This document shows, piece after piece, positions 25,233 to 33,493 of a stretch of 49,911 nucleotides of DNA. A program made the translations under genes and the position numbers. Location: assembly GCF_015352955.1 (NCBI RefSeq), contig NZ_JACYOX010000039.1:1-49911 (forward strand), read 5' to 3'. This DNA comes from Noviherbaspirillum soli (lineage in GTDB: Bacteria > Pseudomonadota > Gammaproteobacteria > Burkholderiales > Burkholderiaceae_D). The stretch's first letter is position 1. Each line of letters opens with the position of its first letter. Under the pieces are notes generated by a model. It ran no database searches. It saw nothing but the letters and a program-made list of their open reading frames with translations, and was not told the origin of the DNA.

Positions 25233-26246
25233 ATGACCACACCGCTGAACCGAACCGATCCCGTCGTCGTCGCTTCCTACATCCTGACCGGAATCATGCT
25301 GTGGCTGGTGCTGTACAAGGGCCTGCTGGCGGCGCTGTTTTCCGGACTGCTGGTCTATGCTCTGGTACACCTGCTGGCGCCGGTGCTGGGACGCCAGATC
25401 AGCGACCAGCGCCAGCGCATGATTGCGGTGGCGCTGCTGAGCGGGCTGATCGTGGCCGTGCTGGCCGGCGGGGTCTGGGCCATCGTCGGCTACGTCTCCG
25501 ACCCGGAGCAGATCGCGCTGCTGCTGCAGAGGACCGCCGACATCATCCAGGCATCACGCGCGCAACTGCCGGGATGGGTGCGCGACCATCTGCCCACCAA
25601 TGTGGACGCGCTGCGCGACATGATGACGCGCTGGATGCGCGACCACGCGGTGGAAGCCCGCAGCATGGGCGAGCAGATAGGCAGGGTGGTGGCGCATATC
25701 CTGATCGGCATGGTGGTAGGCGCGATGGCGGCGCTGTACGACACCACCGAGCCGAAGAATTACAAGCCGCTCGCCGCCGCGCTGCATGCGCGCGTGGTCT
25801 CGCTGGCCAAGGCCTTCGAGCAGATCGTGTTTGCCCAGGTACGCATCGCCGCCATCAATGCCGCCTTCACCGCGCTGTTCCTGTTCGTCGCGCTGCCGCT
25901 GGCCGGCGTGCGCCTGCCGCTGTCCAAGACCATGGTCGCCATCACTTTCGTGGCCGGCCTGCTGCCCGTGATCGGGAACCTGATCTCCAACACCGTGCTG
26001 GTGGTGGTGGGCTTGTCGCATTCGCTCAATGTCGCCATTGCTTCGCTGGTGTTCCTGATCACGATACACAAGCTCGAATACTTCCTGAACGCCAAGATCA
26101 TCGGCACCCATATCGATGCCCGCGCCTGGGAACTGCTGGCGGCGATGCTGGTGATGGAAGCGGTGTTCGGCGTGCCGGGCGTGATTGCAGCGCCGGTGCT
26201 GTATGCCTACCTGAAGCGGGAGCTGGATGAAACGGGTCTGGTGTGA
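25233..26246 (+). CDS. AI-2E family transporter (PerM/UPF0118)
   Basis: A 337-residue polytopic membrane protein with about eight hydrophobic segments. The long cytoplasmic/periplasmic insertion at 100-190 and the C-terminal ITIHKLEYFLNAKIIGTHIDARAWELLAAMLVMEAVFGVPGVIAAPVL are the family hallmarks. Members have been linked to autoinducer-2 export or Na+/H+ exchange; the substrate here is not predictable. The gene stands alone between terminators. Confidence 0.9.
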   Translation: MTTPLNRTDPVVVASYILTGIMLWLVLYKGLLAALFSGLLVYALVHLLAPVLGRQISDQRQRMIAVALLSGLIVAVLAGGVWAIVGYVSDPEQIALLLQRTADIIQASRAQLPGWVRDHLPTNVDALRDMMTRWMRDHAVEARSMGEQIGRVVAHILIGMVVGAMAALYDTTEPKNYKPLAAALHARVVSLAKAFEQIVFAQVRIAAINAAFTALFLFVALPLAGVRLPLSKTMVAITFVAGLLPVIGNLISNTVLVVVGLSHSLNVAIASLVFLITIHKLEYFLNAKIIGTHIDARAWELLAAMLVMEAVFGVPGVIAAPVLYAYLKRELDETGLV

Positions 26247-26298
26247 TTGGTATGCGTGGTGGGACTGGCGTGGCGCACCGCGGCGGGCGCGGTGCGAA

Positions 26299-26319
26299 GG
26301 AGCCGCCGCCGGCGGCTCC
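26299..26319. terminator. Hairpin between convergent genes
   Basis: GGAGCCGCC GCC GGCGGCTCC is a perfect 9-bp stem with a 3-nt loop, lying between the AI-2E gene and the small convergent gene. It has no U-run on either strand. Confidence 0.4.
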
Positions 26320-26337
26320 CTGATCTGCCGTGATCGC

Positions 26338-26589
26338 TCAGGGCATGGGCGTGGGATCGCCCAGGGTCTTGATGCTGGTGATGGCGTAGCCCTTGGCGCT
26401 GATCTGCTGCAATGGCTCGTCGATCGAGAAGTCGGCCAGCGAAGGCTGTCCGTCGGCGACCTCGACGCCGCGGTCGGCCTCTTCCCAGTCGACGCTGATC
26501 GCTTCCTCCGGAATCGGCTTGCCTTCCGGCACCGCCAGGTAGGAGAAATGACCATTGCTTTCAGGGCGTCTGTAAATGTCCAGCCTCAT
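26338..26589 (-). CDS. Small conserved protein (DUF6139-like)
   Basis: An 83-residue acidic protein starting MRLDIYRRPESNGHFSYLAVPEGKPIPEEA. From memory this resembles DUF6139, a small Burkholderiales family of unknown function. It has no signal peptide or membrane segment; it ends PTPMP. It stands alone, 89 bp downstream of the TerC stop and on the same strand. Confidence 0.75.
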   Translation of the reverse strand: MRLDIYRRPESNGHFSYLAVPEGKPIPEEAISVDWEEADRGVEVADGQPSLADFSIDEPLQQISAKGYAITSIKTLGDPTPMP

Positions 26590-26678
26590 GATCCTGTCCT
26601 TTCAAAAGTGAGCGTCCGGATTTGACGTGGACGCACGGAAAAGGTTGCGCTCGCCGCAACGCCTCACTGCCCTGGCTG

Positions 26679-27398
26679 CTATCGACGCGAATGACGTTTG
26701 CGCATGCGCATGTTGAGCAGTTCCACCAGCAGCGAAAACGCCATGGCTGTGTAAATGTACCCCTTGGGCATGTGATAGCCAAATCCATCGGCGATCAGCA
26801 CCACGCCGATCACGACCAGGAAAGCCAGCGCCAGCATCTTGATGGTCGGGTGGGCCGACACGAATCGGCCGATCGGGCTGGCGAACAGCATCATCAGGCC
26901 GACCGATACGATCACTGCGGCAATCATCACGGCGACTTCATTGACCATGCCCACGGCGGTGATGATGGAGTCCAGCGAAAACACCAGGTCGATCACCATG
27001 ATCTGCAGGATGATCGCGCCAAAGGTGGCCTTCACCGCCTTGCCGGCGCCATGCTCCTCATCGCCCTCGATGGTCTGGTGTATCTCGCCCACGCTCTTCC
27101 ACAGCAGGAACAGCCCGCCCAGTATCAGCACCAGGTCGCGACCGGAAATGTCCTGGCCGAGCACCGAGAAAAGCGGGGCGGTCATGCCGACGATCCAGGC
27201 CAGCGTCAGCAACAGGCCAATGCGCATGAACATGGCGGCAAACAGGCCGATGCGACGGGCTGCTTCCCGCCTTTCCACAGGGAGCTTGTCGACCAGGATG
27301 GAAATGAAGATGATGTTGTCGATTCCCAGCACCAGTTCCAGCGCGGTCAGGGTAGCGAAGGCGATCCACATCTGCGGGTCGGTGAGCAGTTCCATCAT
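26679..27398 (-). CDS. TerC-family integral membrane protein
   Basis: A 239-residue protein with about seven transmembrane helices. ALELVLGIDNIIFISILVDKLP near 18-39 and DLVFSLDSIITAVGM near 130-145 carry the conserved acidic residues of the TerC/Alx family. These proteins are tied to metal (Mn2+) handling, often supplying exported enzymes, and to tellurite resistance. GGAGA favours the second in-frame ATG (27398) over that at 27404. No yybP-ykoY riboswitch-like leader is visible in the short upstream region. Confidence 0.92.
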   Translation of the reverse strand: MMELLTDPQMWIAFATLTALELVLGIDNIIFISILVDKLPVERREAARRIGLFAAMFMRIGLLLTLAWIVGMTAPLFSVLGQDISGRDLVLILGGLFLLWKSVGEIHQTIEGDEEHGAGKAVKATFGAIILQIMVIDLVFSLDSIITAVGMVNEVAVMIAAVIVSVGLMMLFASPIGRFVSAHPTIKMLALAFLVVIGVVLIADGFGYHMPKGYIYTAMAFSLLVELLNMRMRKRHSRR

Positions 27399-27424
27399 GG
27401 GCATTCTCCGTTAGTCAGTTCAAT

Positions 27425-27454
27425 AAAAAAGGCGCCATCCGTGTGGATGGCGCC
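27425..27454 (-). terminator. Terminator of the YccA-like gene
   Basis: GGCGCCATCC (27431-27440) and GGATGGCGCC (27445-27454) pair around GTGT. On the minus strand a run of six U follows. It separates yccA from the TerC gene downstream. Confidence 0.88.
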
Positions 27455-27492
27455 TGCCGGCACGGGCGCTGGATGACGCCCGGCCGTACTGC

Positions 27493-28167
27493 TTATTCCT
27501 TGCTGGTGAAGCCCAGCAGGTGCAACAGGCTGGTGAACAGGTTGAAGATGGAAACGAACAGGGACAATGTCGCCAGCACATAGTTGGTCTCGCCGCCGCG
27601 CACGATGTTATTGGTCTCGTACAGGATCATGCCAGACATCAGCAGCACGAACACTGCCGAAACCGCCAGCGACAGCGCCGTCATGTTCAGAAACAGCGCC
27701 GCCAGGCCAGCCAGGAAGGCCACCAGCACGCCCACCATCAGGAAGCCGCCCATGAAGGACAGGTCACGCTTGGTGGTCAGCGCATAGGCCGACAGGGCCA
27801 GGAAGATCGCGGCGGTGCCGCCCAGTGCGGTCATCACGACCTGGCTGCCATTCGGCATCTTCAGGTACATGCTGATGATGGGACCCAGCGTATAGCCCAT
27901 GAAGCCGGTCAGGGCAAACAGGAAGACCACGCCCATGCCGCTGTCGCGGTTTTTCGTTACCAGGAACATCAGGCCGAAATAGCCGAGCAGGGTCAGCAGG
28001 ATGCCGGGATGAGGCAGTCCTAGCGCAGCGGATGCGCCAGCGGTGACGGCGGCAAATCCGAGGCACATGGACAGCAGCAGGTAGGTATTGCGCAGCACCC
28101 GGTGCGCCGCGCCGTCCATCACGGTGCTTGCGCCGCCATGGCGCAACGCAGTGTAACGATCATTCAT
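27493..28167 (-). CDS. yccA: Bax inhibitor-1 family membrane protein (YccA-like)
   Basis: A 224-residue protein with seven hydrophobic helices. It matches YccA/YbhL (LRNTYLLLSMCLGFAAVTAGASA, GVVFLFALTGFMGYTLGPIISMY, ETNNIVRGGETNYVLATLSLFVSIFNLFTSLL), including the conserved C-terminal Asn/Tyr residues. E. coli YccA inhibits the FtsH protease; related proteins act as pH-sensitive calcium leaks. AAGGAG precedes the ATG at 28167. Its own terminator follows, so it is monocistronic. Confidence 0.93.
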   Translation of the reverse strand: MNDRYTALRHGGASTVMDGAAHRVLRNTYLLLSMCLGFAAVTAGASAALGLPHPGILLTLLGYFGLMFLVTKNRDSGMGVVFLFALTGFMGYTLGPIISMYLKMPNGSQVVMTALGGTAAIFLALSAYALTTKRDLSFMGGFLMVGVLVAFLAGLAALFLNMTALSLAVSAVFVLLMSGMILYETNNIVRGGETNYVLATLSLFVSIFNLFTSLLHLLGFTSKE

Positions 28168-28584
28168 GGCCCAGCTCCTTGTCGAGTCAATGTTGAAGAA
28201 CCGCCACCGGAATCGGCCGGCAGTCGTTGAAACAGCAAGATGTTAGAGTGACCAAGCTAATGTTAAAAGCGAAGATAACGGAATGATTTATTCGTAAAAT
28301 ACGAAGTATTGAGATATGGCGACATCAGTTGGCATCGCAACCTTTCAGCATAGGCGCTACTGCCGGACGATGACAGGCTTGCTATCGACGTCATGCCTGG
28401 CTTGCCAGGGCCAGCAGCGCCAGCACGGCGCATACAAGCAGTCCATTCAGGGCAAGCCGGATCAGGGGAGAGGAATCCATGGATGAGGAATGTTGTCGTA
28501 AAGCCAGCATGTTGCTGTGCCGTGGAAATTGTTTCCGTTCGGCAGCGCACATAGCCTGGCCAGCACCGCCTGTCGCCTGCTGGC
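28168..28584. other. Intergenic region upstream of yccA
   Basis: A 417-bp stretch, AT-richer near 28250-28310, where AATAC and GTATT form a small inverted repeat. It should hold the yccA promoter, but I cannot pick one with confidence. A possible 29-residue hydrophobic peptide is encoded on the minus strand (28391-28480). The longer minus ORF 28263-28550 shows no protein-like features. Confidence 0.4.
28391..28480 (-). CDS. Possible 29-residue single-span membrane peptide
   Basis: ATG at 28478-28480 to TGA at 28391-28393 encodes MDSSPLIRLALNGLLVCAVL followed by ALLALASQA. It has one hydrophobic helix with a short polar N-terminus, the usual layout of bacterial small membrane proteins. There is no good ribosome binding site, so it may be chance. 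It lies downstream of the dehydratase gene on the same strand. Confidence 0.25.
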   Translation of the reverse strand: MDSSPLIRLALNGLLVCAVLALLALASQA

Positions 28585-29502
28585 TTATCCCTCGCCTGTC
28601 CCTAGTCTATGCATCAGCATCGGTACTTCAGCCGCCAGGTCGCGCGTCAGATAACCGAGCGGCCCGGAGCGCCGCGCCAGCGCGTCGCCGGCGCGCGCAT
28701 GCAGTGCCACCCCCCATGCGCCAGCCTGTGCGAGCGTGGCGCCGCGGGCGGCGAGGCCGACGATGATGCCAGCCAGCGTGTCGCCCGAGCCGGAAGCGGC
28801 AAGGCCGACATTGCCGCCCTCATGCTTCCAGGTCTCGCCCTCGGGCGCGGCGATGATGGTGGTCGGCCCTTTCAGCGCCACGGTGGCCTGCCATCGCCGC
28901 GCCATGCGCCGGGCCATGCGCATCGGGTCCGCGCTGACTTCCTCCTTGGAAGCGCCCGACAGATGCGCCATTTCGCCGGCATGCGGCGTCAGCAGCACAT
29001 CCGCGCCGCCATGCCCGAGAAAGCCGGTTCCGCCATCCGTATCAGCATCGCAGACCACGCCCATGGCCGCCGCGTCGAGCACGAGCCGAACGCCGTCCAG
29101 CATGGGCAGCAGCGCACGGACGAATTCGCAGATCGCGGGTTCGTCCTGCATGCCCGGACCGATCAGCACCGCATCGAGCCGGCCGCGCATGCTGGCCAGC
29201 GCCCGTGCGGCGGCCGCGTCTATTCCGCCGTCGTCGGTTTCGGGCAGGCCGATCACGCGCGACTCGGGGATCGCCAGCGCCACCAGCTGGGCAACGCTCT
29301 CGCCCGTGGCGATCGCGAGCTTGCCGGCGCCGGCGCGCATGGCCGCCGTCGCCGCCAGGATGACGGCGCCCGGCATCTGGCGCGAACCGCCTATCACCAG
29401 CAGGCGGCCGCGTTCTTCCTTGTCGCCTTCATCGCTGGGCATGGGCAGCGGCCAGTCGCGCAGCAGCGCATCGTCGATCAGGGTCAGGTCCGGTTGGGTC
29501 AT
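28585..29502 (-). CDS. nnrD: ADP-dependent NAD(P)HX dehydratase
   Basis: A 305-residue ribokinase-like enzyme that repairs hydrated NADH/NADPH using ADP. LLVIGGSRQMPGAVILAATAALRAG-type start, LIGPGMQDEP, LLTPHAGEMAHL and NVGLAASGSGDTLAGI, with the catalytic Asp, are all visible. Only the dehydratase domain is present; the epimerase half often fused in bacteria (NnrE/YjeF N-terminal) is not in this window. The ATG at 29502 follows TGAGG; a TTG one codon earlier is less likely. It starts 7 bp after the histidine phosphatase stop, so the two form an operon. Confidence 0.93.
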   Translation of the reverse strand: MTQPDLTLIDDALLRDWPLPMPSDEGDKEERGRLLVIGGSRQMPGAVILAATAAMRAGAGKLAIATGESVAQLVALAIPESRVIGLPETDDGGIDAAAARALASMRGRLDAVLIGPGMQDEPAICEFVRALLPMLDGVRLVLDAAAMGVVCDADTDGGTGFLGHGGADVLLTPHAGEMAHLSGASKEEVSADPMRMARRMARRWQATVALKGPTTIIAAPEGETWKHEGGNVGLAASGSGDTLAGIIVGLAARGATLAQAGAWGVALHARAGDALARRSGPLGYLTRDLAAEVPMLMHRLGTGEG

Positions 29503-29509
29503 CAATGCC

Positions 29510-30289
29510 TCAGGATTTTGGCGCGGCCGGCACGTCCGGCTCGCTGGTAACGGGCGCGCCGGCTTCCTGCAGCGGCACGACGAAGTTCACCAGGCGCGGG
29601 GCCAGCTTGCCCTTGCGTCCCAGCGCGCGGTCGAATGCATAGGAAGTGATGGAGCAATTGGGCACGTCGCCCATGCGGTCGACGTCCAGGATGGTTTGCT
29701 CGTCCATCCGCTCCAGCAGATAGCGGAAGCAATTGACGATCACCTGATGGCCTACCACGACCACGTTTTCGCTGCGGTGCTCGCGCACGATGGTGTCGAG
29801 CACGCTGCGCAGCCGCAGGATCACGTCGCACCAGCTTTCGCCGCCGGGCGGCCGGAAGTAGAACTTGCCGACATGGGCGCGCTGCTCGCCCAGTTCCGGG
29901 TACTTCTGCAGGATGCCGTGCCGGGTCAGCCGGTCCAGGATGCCGAATTCCTTCTCCCGCAGGCGTTCGTCGGCGACGAAGGACACATCGTCCGGGTCGA
30001 TGCCGCCATGCTCCAGGATGCGCCGCGCAGTCGCTCTCGCCCGCGCATAGGGCGAGGTCAGGATCACGGTGGGCCGCTGGTCTTCGGGCAGCGAAGCGAA
30101 CCACAGGCCAACCGCGGTCGCCTGCTGCTCGCCGAGATCGGACAGGGGCACATCGACGTCACGCTCGGCAATGTCGATCAGCGGCAGCCCTGCTGCTTCG
30201 GCCGCGTCACGCGCCACATTCCCGGCGCTCTGGCCATGACGGATGATCCACAGGTTGCTTGGCCATTTCTGTTCGTTCTCTGGTGCCAT
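29510..30289 (-). CDS. Histidine phosphatase (phosphoglycerate mutase-like)
   Basis: A 259-residue branch 1 histidine phosphatase. The phospho-acceptor His18 lies in IIRHGQSAGN; Glu151 (GGESW) and His181 (VVGHQ) complete the catalytic set. SPYARARATA near 80-90 supplies the second Arg. The substrate is unknown; phosphoglycerate mutases, cobalamin phosphatases and protein phosphatases share the fold. The long C-terminal tail is Pro/Ala-rich. The ATG at 30289 is preceded by GGAG. It is first in a two-gene operon with nnrD, hinting at nucleotide or cofactor repair. Confidence 0.88.
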   Translation of the reverse strand: MAPENEQKWPSNLWIIRHGQSAGNVARDAAEAAGLPLIDIAERDVDVPLSDLGEQQATAVGLWFASLPEDQRPTVILTSPYARARATARRILEHGGIDPDDVSFVADERLREKEFGILDRLTRHGILQKYPELGEQRAHVGKFYFRPPGGESWCDVILRLRSVLDTIVREHRSENVVVVGHQVIVNCFRYLLERMDEQTILDVDRMGDVPNCSITSYAFDRALGRKGKLAPRLVNFVVPLQEAGAPVTSEPDVPAAPKS

Positions 30290-30427
30290 TTCCCTATTCT
30301 CCTCGGTGTCCTTCAATGACTCCCGGCCGGCATGCAAAGTTTCGCAGCGGCCGAGGCGGCACGCCGTTTGTTATGCAGGCGCAAGCGTTGGGGCAGCGCA
30401 TCGGATGCGTTCAAGGGAGGCAAAACG

Positions 30428-30535
30428 ATGCAGGAAAAAAGGATGTCAATTATTCATGTTTTCCTACAGTACATCGCGCTTCTGTCCTATATGAACGCCT
30501 CATGGCCGCTGCTAATCTGCGTTCCATGGACATAA
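30428..30535 (+). CDS. Possible 35-residue hydrophobic peptide
   Basis: ATG at 30428 is preceded by GGGAGG with 8-nt spacing. The product begins MQEKRMSIIHVFLQYIALLS and has one weak hydrophobic span. It lies just upstream of the GlsB/YeaQ gene on the same strand and could be a leader peptide or chance. No family is recognised. Confidence 0.25.
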   Translation: MQEKRMSIIHVFLQYIALLSYMNASWPLLICVPWT

Positions 30536-30569
30536 GCCCTTATGTCACTCAACCACTCAGGAGGAAATC

Positions 30570-30839
30570 ATGAACTTCATTATCTGGCTCGTCGTAGGTG
30601 GCATCATCGGTTGGCTCGCAAGCATCGTCATGCGTACCGACGCACAACAAGGCATGTTCCTCAACATCGTCGTTGGCATCATAGGTGCCATGCTGGGCGG
30701 CTTCCTGCTTGCACCGATGTTTGGTACCGGCACCATCAACCAGAATGATTTCAGCCTGTCTTCGCTGTTTATTTCCTTCCTCGGCGCGATCGTCCTGCTG
30801 ATGATTGTCAACCTGTTCCGCCGCGGTTCGGTGCGCTAA
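30570..30839 (+). CDS. GlsB/YeaQ/YmgE-family stress membrane protein
   Basis: An 89-residue protein with three hydrophobic helices: MNFIIWLVVGGIIGWLASIV, MFLNIVVGIIGAMLGGFLLAP and LFISFLGAIVLLMIVNLF. The Gly-rich helices and the RTDAQQG loop are typical. The family (transglycosylase-associated) is general-stress induced, often RpoS-dependent; its molecular role is unknown. AGGAGGA before the ATG predicts strong translation. It has its own terminator. Confidence 0.92.
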   Translation: MNFIIWLVVGGIIGWLASIVMRTDAQQGMFLNIVVGIIGAMLGGFLLAPMFGTGTINQNDFSLSSLFISFLGAIVLLMIVNLFRRGSVR

Positions 30840-30871
30840 GCACGGCAGCAAGCAATACCCTCATTACCCTG

Positions 30872-30903
30872 ACCTGACGCGCCTTGCGGCCGTCAGGTTT
30901 TGC
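30872..30903 (+). terminator. Terminator of GlsB/YeaQ gene
   Basis: ACCTGACG (30872-30879) and CGTCAGGT (30891-30898) pair around an 11-nt loop, followed by TTTTGC. A moderate intrinsic terminator. Confidence 0.7.
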
Positions 30904-30956
30904 TCATGGAAGCGCCCGCTGACGGCGTACCGTTAAAACCTTGAATGGAGATTGCC

Positions 30957-31553
30957 ATGCCTGCCGCAAAGAAGACCGCCGCAAAGAAGACCGCCGCGAA
31001 AAAAACTGCTGCCAAGAAGAGCGCCAAGGTTTCCAGAACCGACGCCATCGCCCTTCTGACGGCGGACCACAAGCGCGTCAAGAAGATGTTCAAGCAGTTC
31101 GACAAGATTAAAGAGGATGGCACATCCGCCGACAAGCAGGCGCTGGCGCAGCAGATCTGCGCCGAACTGACGCTGCATGCCGAAGTCGAGGAACAGATCT
31201 TCTATCCCGCCACGCGGGAAGCGATCGATGATGACGACATGCTCAACGAAGCCGAGGTGGAACATGCCAGCGCCAAGGACCTGATTGCCCAGATTGAAAG
31301 CGGCGATCCGTCCGACCCGCTGTGGGATGCCAAGGTGTCGGTGCTGGGCGAATATGTCGACCATCACGTACAGGAAGAGGAAGAGGAAATGTTCAGGAAG
31401 GCCCGCAAGGCCAAGATGGACCTGGAAGCGCTGGGCCAGCAAATCGCGGCGATGAAGCAGTCGCGCGATGGCGCGGAAGCGGCGGCGCCGGCTTCGGCCC
31501 CCAACCAGCCTGGCAGGAAAGCCGGCAAGGCTGGCACCAGCGCACGTCTCTGA
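30957..31553 (+). CDS. Hemerythrin-domain protein with histone-like Lys/Ala tail
   Basis: A 198-residue protein. Residues 5-27 are built from AAKKT/AAKKS repeats, like histone H1 or AlgP tails, which suggests nucleic-acid binding. A hemerythrin HHE domain follows (about 32-155): LLTADHKRVKKMFKQF, ELTLHAEVEEQIFYP, EVEHASAKDLIAQI and YVDHHVQEEEEEMF supply the His and carboxylate ligands for a di-iron oxygen or NO sensor site. The tail is Ala/Pro/Lys-rich. GGAG supports the ATG at 30957. The combination suggests redox-linked DNA protection, which is inference. Confidence 0.88.
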   Translation: MPAAKKTAAKKTAAKKTAAKKSAKVSRTDAIALLTADHKRVKKMFKQFDKIKEDGTSADKQALAQQICAELTLHAEVEEQIFYPATREAIDDDDMLNEAEVEHASAKDLIAQIESGDPSDPLWDAKVSVLGEYVDHHVQEEEEEMFRKARKAKMDLEALGQQIAAMKQSRDGAEAAAPASAPNQPGRKAGKAGTSARL

Positions 31554-31614
31554 TTGTCTGCACTTTTTCCGGCAGGCGCAGCGGCAGTCGCCGCGGCAAC
31601 GCCATCCGGGTCAG

Positions 31615-31638
31615 TCCGGCGCCAGGCAAGGCGCCGGA
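31615..31638. terminator. Hairpin downstream of hemerythrin gene
   Basis: TCCGGCGCC (31615-31623) and GGCGCCGGA (31630-31638) pair perfectly around a 6-nt loop. No U-run; about 60 bp after the stop. Confidence 0.4.
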
Positions 31639-31785
31639 TGACGTCCCCACTTTTACTTTCCACGAATCCAACAAATATCCTGATTTGAGTTAGGATGTGC
31701 GCCTTTCCAGTGGCGCGTTCAGCCCGATGCGCCGGCCCATTTTCATAACTCAAGTGGAGCGCAGACGCGCCCGAAGGAATTTCCC

Positions 31786-32352
31786 ATGTCGGAACAGGCA
31801 TTTACTGAACAGGACTGGCGCCGTTTTCTGCTCAGTCTCGGTGAAGATCCCGATCGCTCCGGTCTGGCGGACACGCCGACGCGTGTCGCCAAGGCCTGGA
31901 AACACTGGACCTCCGGCTATGACCAGGACCCGGCCGAACTGCTCAAGGCATTCGACGACGGCGCCGAGGAATACAACGAGCTGATCGTGGTGCGCAATAT
32001 TCCGGTCTACAGCCATTGCGAGCATCATCTGGCGCCATTCTTTGGCAAGGCAATCATCGGTTATGTGCCCAGCGGGAAAATCGTCGGACTGTCCAAGCTG
32101 ACCCGGCTGGTCGATTGCTTCGCCAAGCGCCTGCAGGTGCAGGAACGGCTGACGATACAGATCGCCAACGCGCTGATGACCCACCTGGAGCCCAAGGCGG
32201 TCGGCGTGGTGCTGCGCTGCCGCCACATGTGCATGGAAAGCCGCGGCATCCGATCGCCCGGCGAAGAAACCGTCACTTCCTCGATGCTGGGCGAATTGCA
32301 GCCCAACCTCGGCATGCGTACCGAGTTCCTGGCACTAGCGCGCGAAGACTGA
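31786..32352 (+). CDS. folE: GTP cyclohydrolase I
   Basis: A 188-residue type IA enzyme that converts GTP to dihydroneopterin triphosphate, the first step of folate (tetrahydropterin) synthesis. Zinc ligands Cys78 and His81 (HCEHH) and Cys149 (CRHMCMESRG) are present, as is the substrate-binding GLSKLTRLVD at 101-110. It lacks part of the long N-terminal helix seen in E. coli FolE. It is monocistronic here; other fol genes are absent from the window. Confidence 0.96.
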   Translation: MSEQAFTEQDWRRFLLSLGEDPDRSGLADTPTRVAKAWKHWTSGYDQDPAELLKAFDDGAEEYNELIVVRNIPVYSHCEHHLAPFFGKAIIGYVPSGKIVGLSKLTRLVDCFAKRLQVQERLTIQIANALMTHLEPKAVGVVLRCRHMCMESRGIRSPGEETVTSSMLGELQPNLGMRTEFLALARED

Positions 32353-32433
32353 CGCATCGCAAAAAGGCCGCCGCATTGCGAACCAATGCGGTGGCGCTGC
32401 ATCTGAGTCTCCATTCCTTTCGATGGAGGCCAA

Positions 32434-32793
32434 ATGCAAGCCCTGACTCTCACAATCCAGAGCGCCATGCCCTCGGCGCCGGTGCTGAACCTGGAACTGG
32501 GCAGCCTGCCCGAACAGAGGCTGGCCGGCCGCTGCAGCATCCGGGCCGCGGATGGCCAGGACGAAGTGCAGGTGGAAGGGCGTTTCCAGCGCTATTCCAC
32601 GCCCGGGCATGCTGAGATCCTGATCTTCCTGCTCGGTTATCACGAGAACGATCCCGACCATGTGCCGGCGCTGGACATTGCGCTGCGCATGCGCCCCGAC
32701 TGGGGCGGCGGCAGCGGCAACTTCATCCTTGGCGGCATGGCGGTGGCCAATGCCAGTGTCGAGAATGTGGTGGTGCCGGCATCTGAATTGTAA
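32434..32793 (+). CDS. Hypothetical 119-residue protein
   Basis: I do not recognise the family. The protein is beta-rich with no signal peptide: LNLELGSLPEQRLAGRCSIR, EVQVEGRFQRYSTPGHAEILIFLLGYHEND and GGGSGNFILGGMAVANASV. GATGGAGG precedes the ATG. It lies between folE and the murein peptidase, on the same strand. Codon use matches its neighbours, so it is likely real. Confidence 0.7.
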   Translation: MQALTLTIQSAMPSAPVLNLELGSLPEQRLAGRCSIRAADGQDEVQVEGRFQRYSTPGHAEILIFLLGYHENDPDHVPALDIALRMRPDWGGGSGNFILGGMAVANASVENVVVPASEL

Positions 32794-32869
32794 ATTTCCC
32801 GCAGGCCCGGGCGTCCCTCGGGTAAACTTCCGCGCTCCGTCCGTACAACCGAATCACCGAACCACCGTC

Positions 32870-33493
32870 ATGACTTCGCGCCGTTCCTTCATCAAGAAAA
32901 GCCTGTTCCTTACCGCCGGCGGCCTGTTTGCCGATGCCGGCCTGTCCGCTCCCGCGTCCGCCATGCAGCCGCCGCCGGATATCTTCGACGCCGAAGTGCT
33001 CGACATGGAATTCTGGGTCAAGCCCAGGGTGATCGAGGTCGTGCGCCCGGCCAGCGGCGAGCGCGCCAGGCTGCTGTACTGGAAGGATGGCGAGGTGATC
33101 GATTCGGCCTACCAGCAGCTGTGCCATCTGCTGCGCGATGTCAACGGCGGCGGCAAGACCGCGCCGATGGATCCCAACCTGCTGGAAACCATGTGGGGAA
33201 CCCAGGCCTTCGTAGCCCGCTACGGCATCACGGCGCCGCTGGAAATCCTGTCGGGCTACCGCACGCCGGAGTCGAATCAGCGGCTGCGAGAGCAGGGCGT
33301 GCCGGCAGCACGCAAATCGCTGCACATGGATGGCAAGGCGGCAGACATCCGGGTGCCGCATCTGGATGCGATCGTGCTGGGCGGCCTGGTGCGCAGCTTC
33401 CGGCAGGGCGGCGTGGGCTTCTATTACCGCAGCGACGCCCGCGGCGGCTGGATCCATGCCGATACCGGCCTGCAGCGCACCTGGAAAGGCTGA
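32870..33493 (+). CDS. Tat-exported M15/DUF882 murein endopeptidase (MepK-like)
   Basis: A 207-residue periplasmic zinc peptidase. The N-terminus MTSRRSFIKKSLFLTAGGLF is a Tat signal (SRRSFIKKS). The catalytic domain has ILSGYRTPESNQRLR near 127-140, then His152 and Asp159 in SLHMDGKAADIRV and His196 in WIHAD, the zinc triad. E. coli MepK (YcbK) cleaves peptidoglycan 3-3 crosslinks; this protein is of similar size. The stop directly abuts that of the convergent ferredoxin gene. Confidence 0.9.
   Translation: MTSRRSFIKKSLFLTAGGLFADAGLSAPASAMQPPPDIFDAEVLDMEFWVKPRVIEVVRPASGERARLLYWKDGEVIDSAYQQLCHLLRDVNGGGKTAPMDPNLLETMWGTQAFVARYGITAPLEILSGYRTPESNQRLREQGVPAARKSLHMDGKAADIRVPHLDAIVLGGLVRSFRQGGVGFYYRSDARGGWIHADTGLQRTWKG

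Noticed and set aside
26622-27476. 284-residue plus ORF rich in His and Gln
   Set aside because: Antisense to the TerC gene; no start signal.
27405-27492. yybP-ykoY manganese riboswitch before the TerC gene
   Set aside because: The upstream region is short and occupied by the yccA terminator; no riboswitch-like fold is apparent.
30957-31030. Possible microsatellite in the AAGAAGACCGCC repeats
   Set aside because: The repeats are in frame and encode the AAKKT histone-like tail; codons vary, so it is coding sequence.
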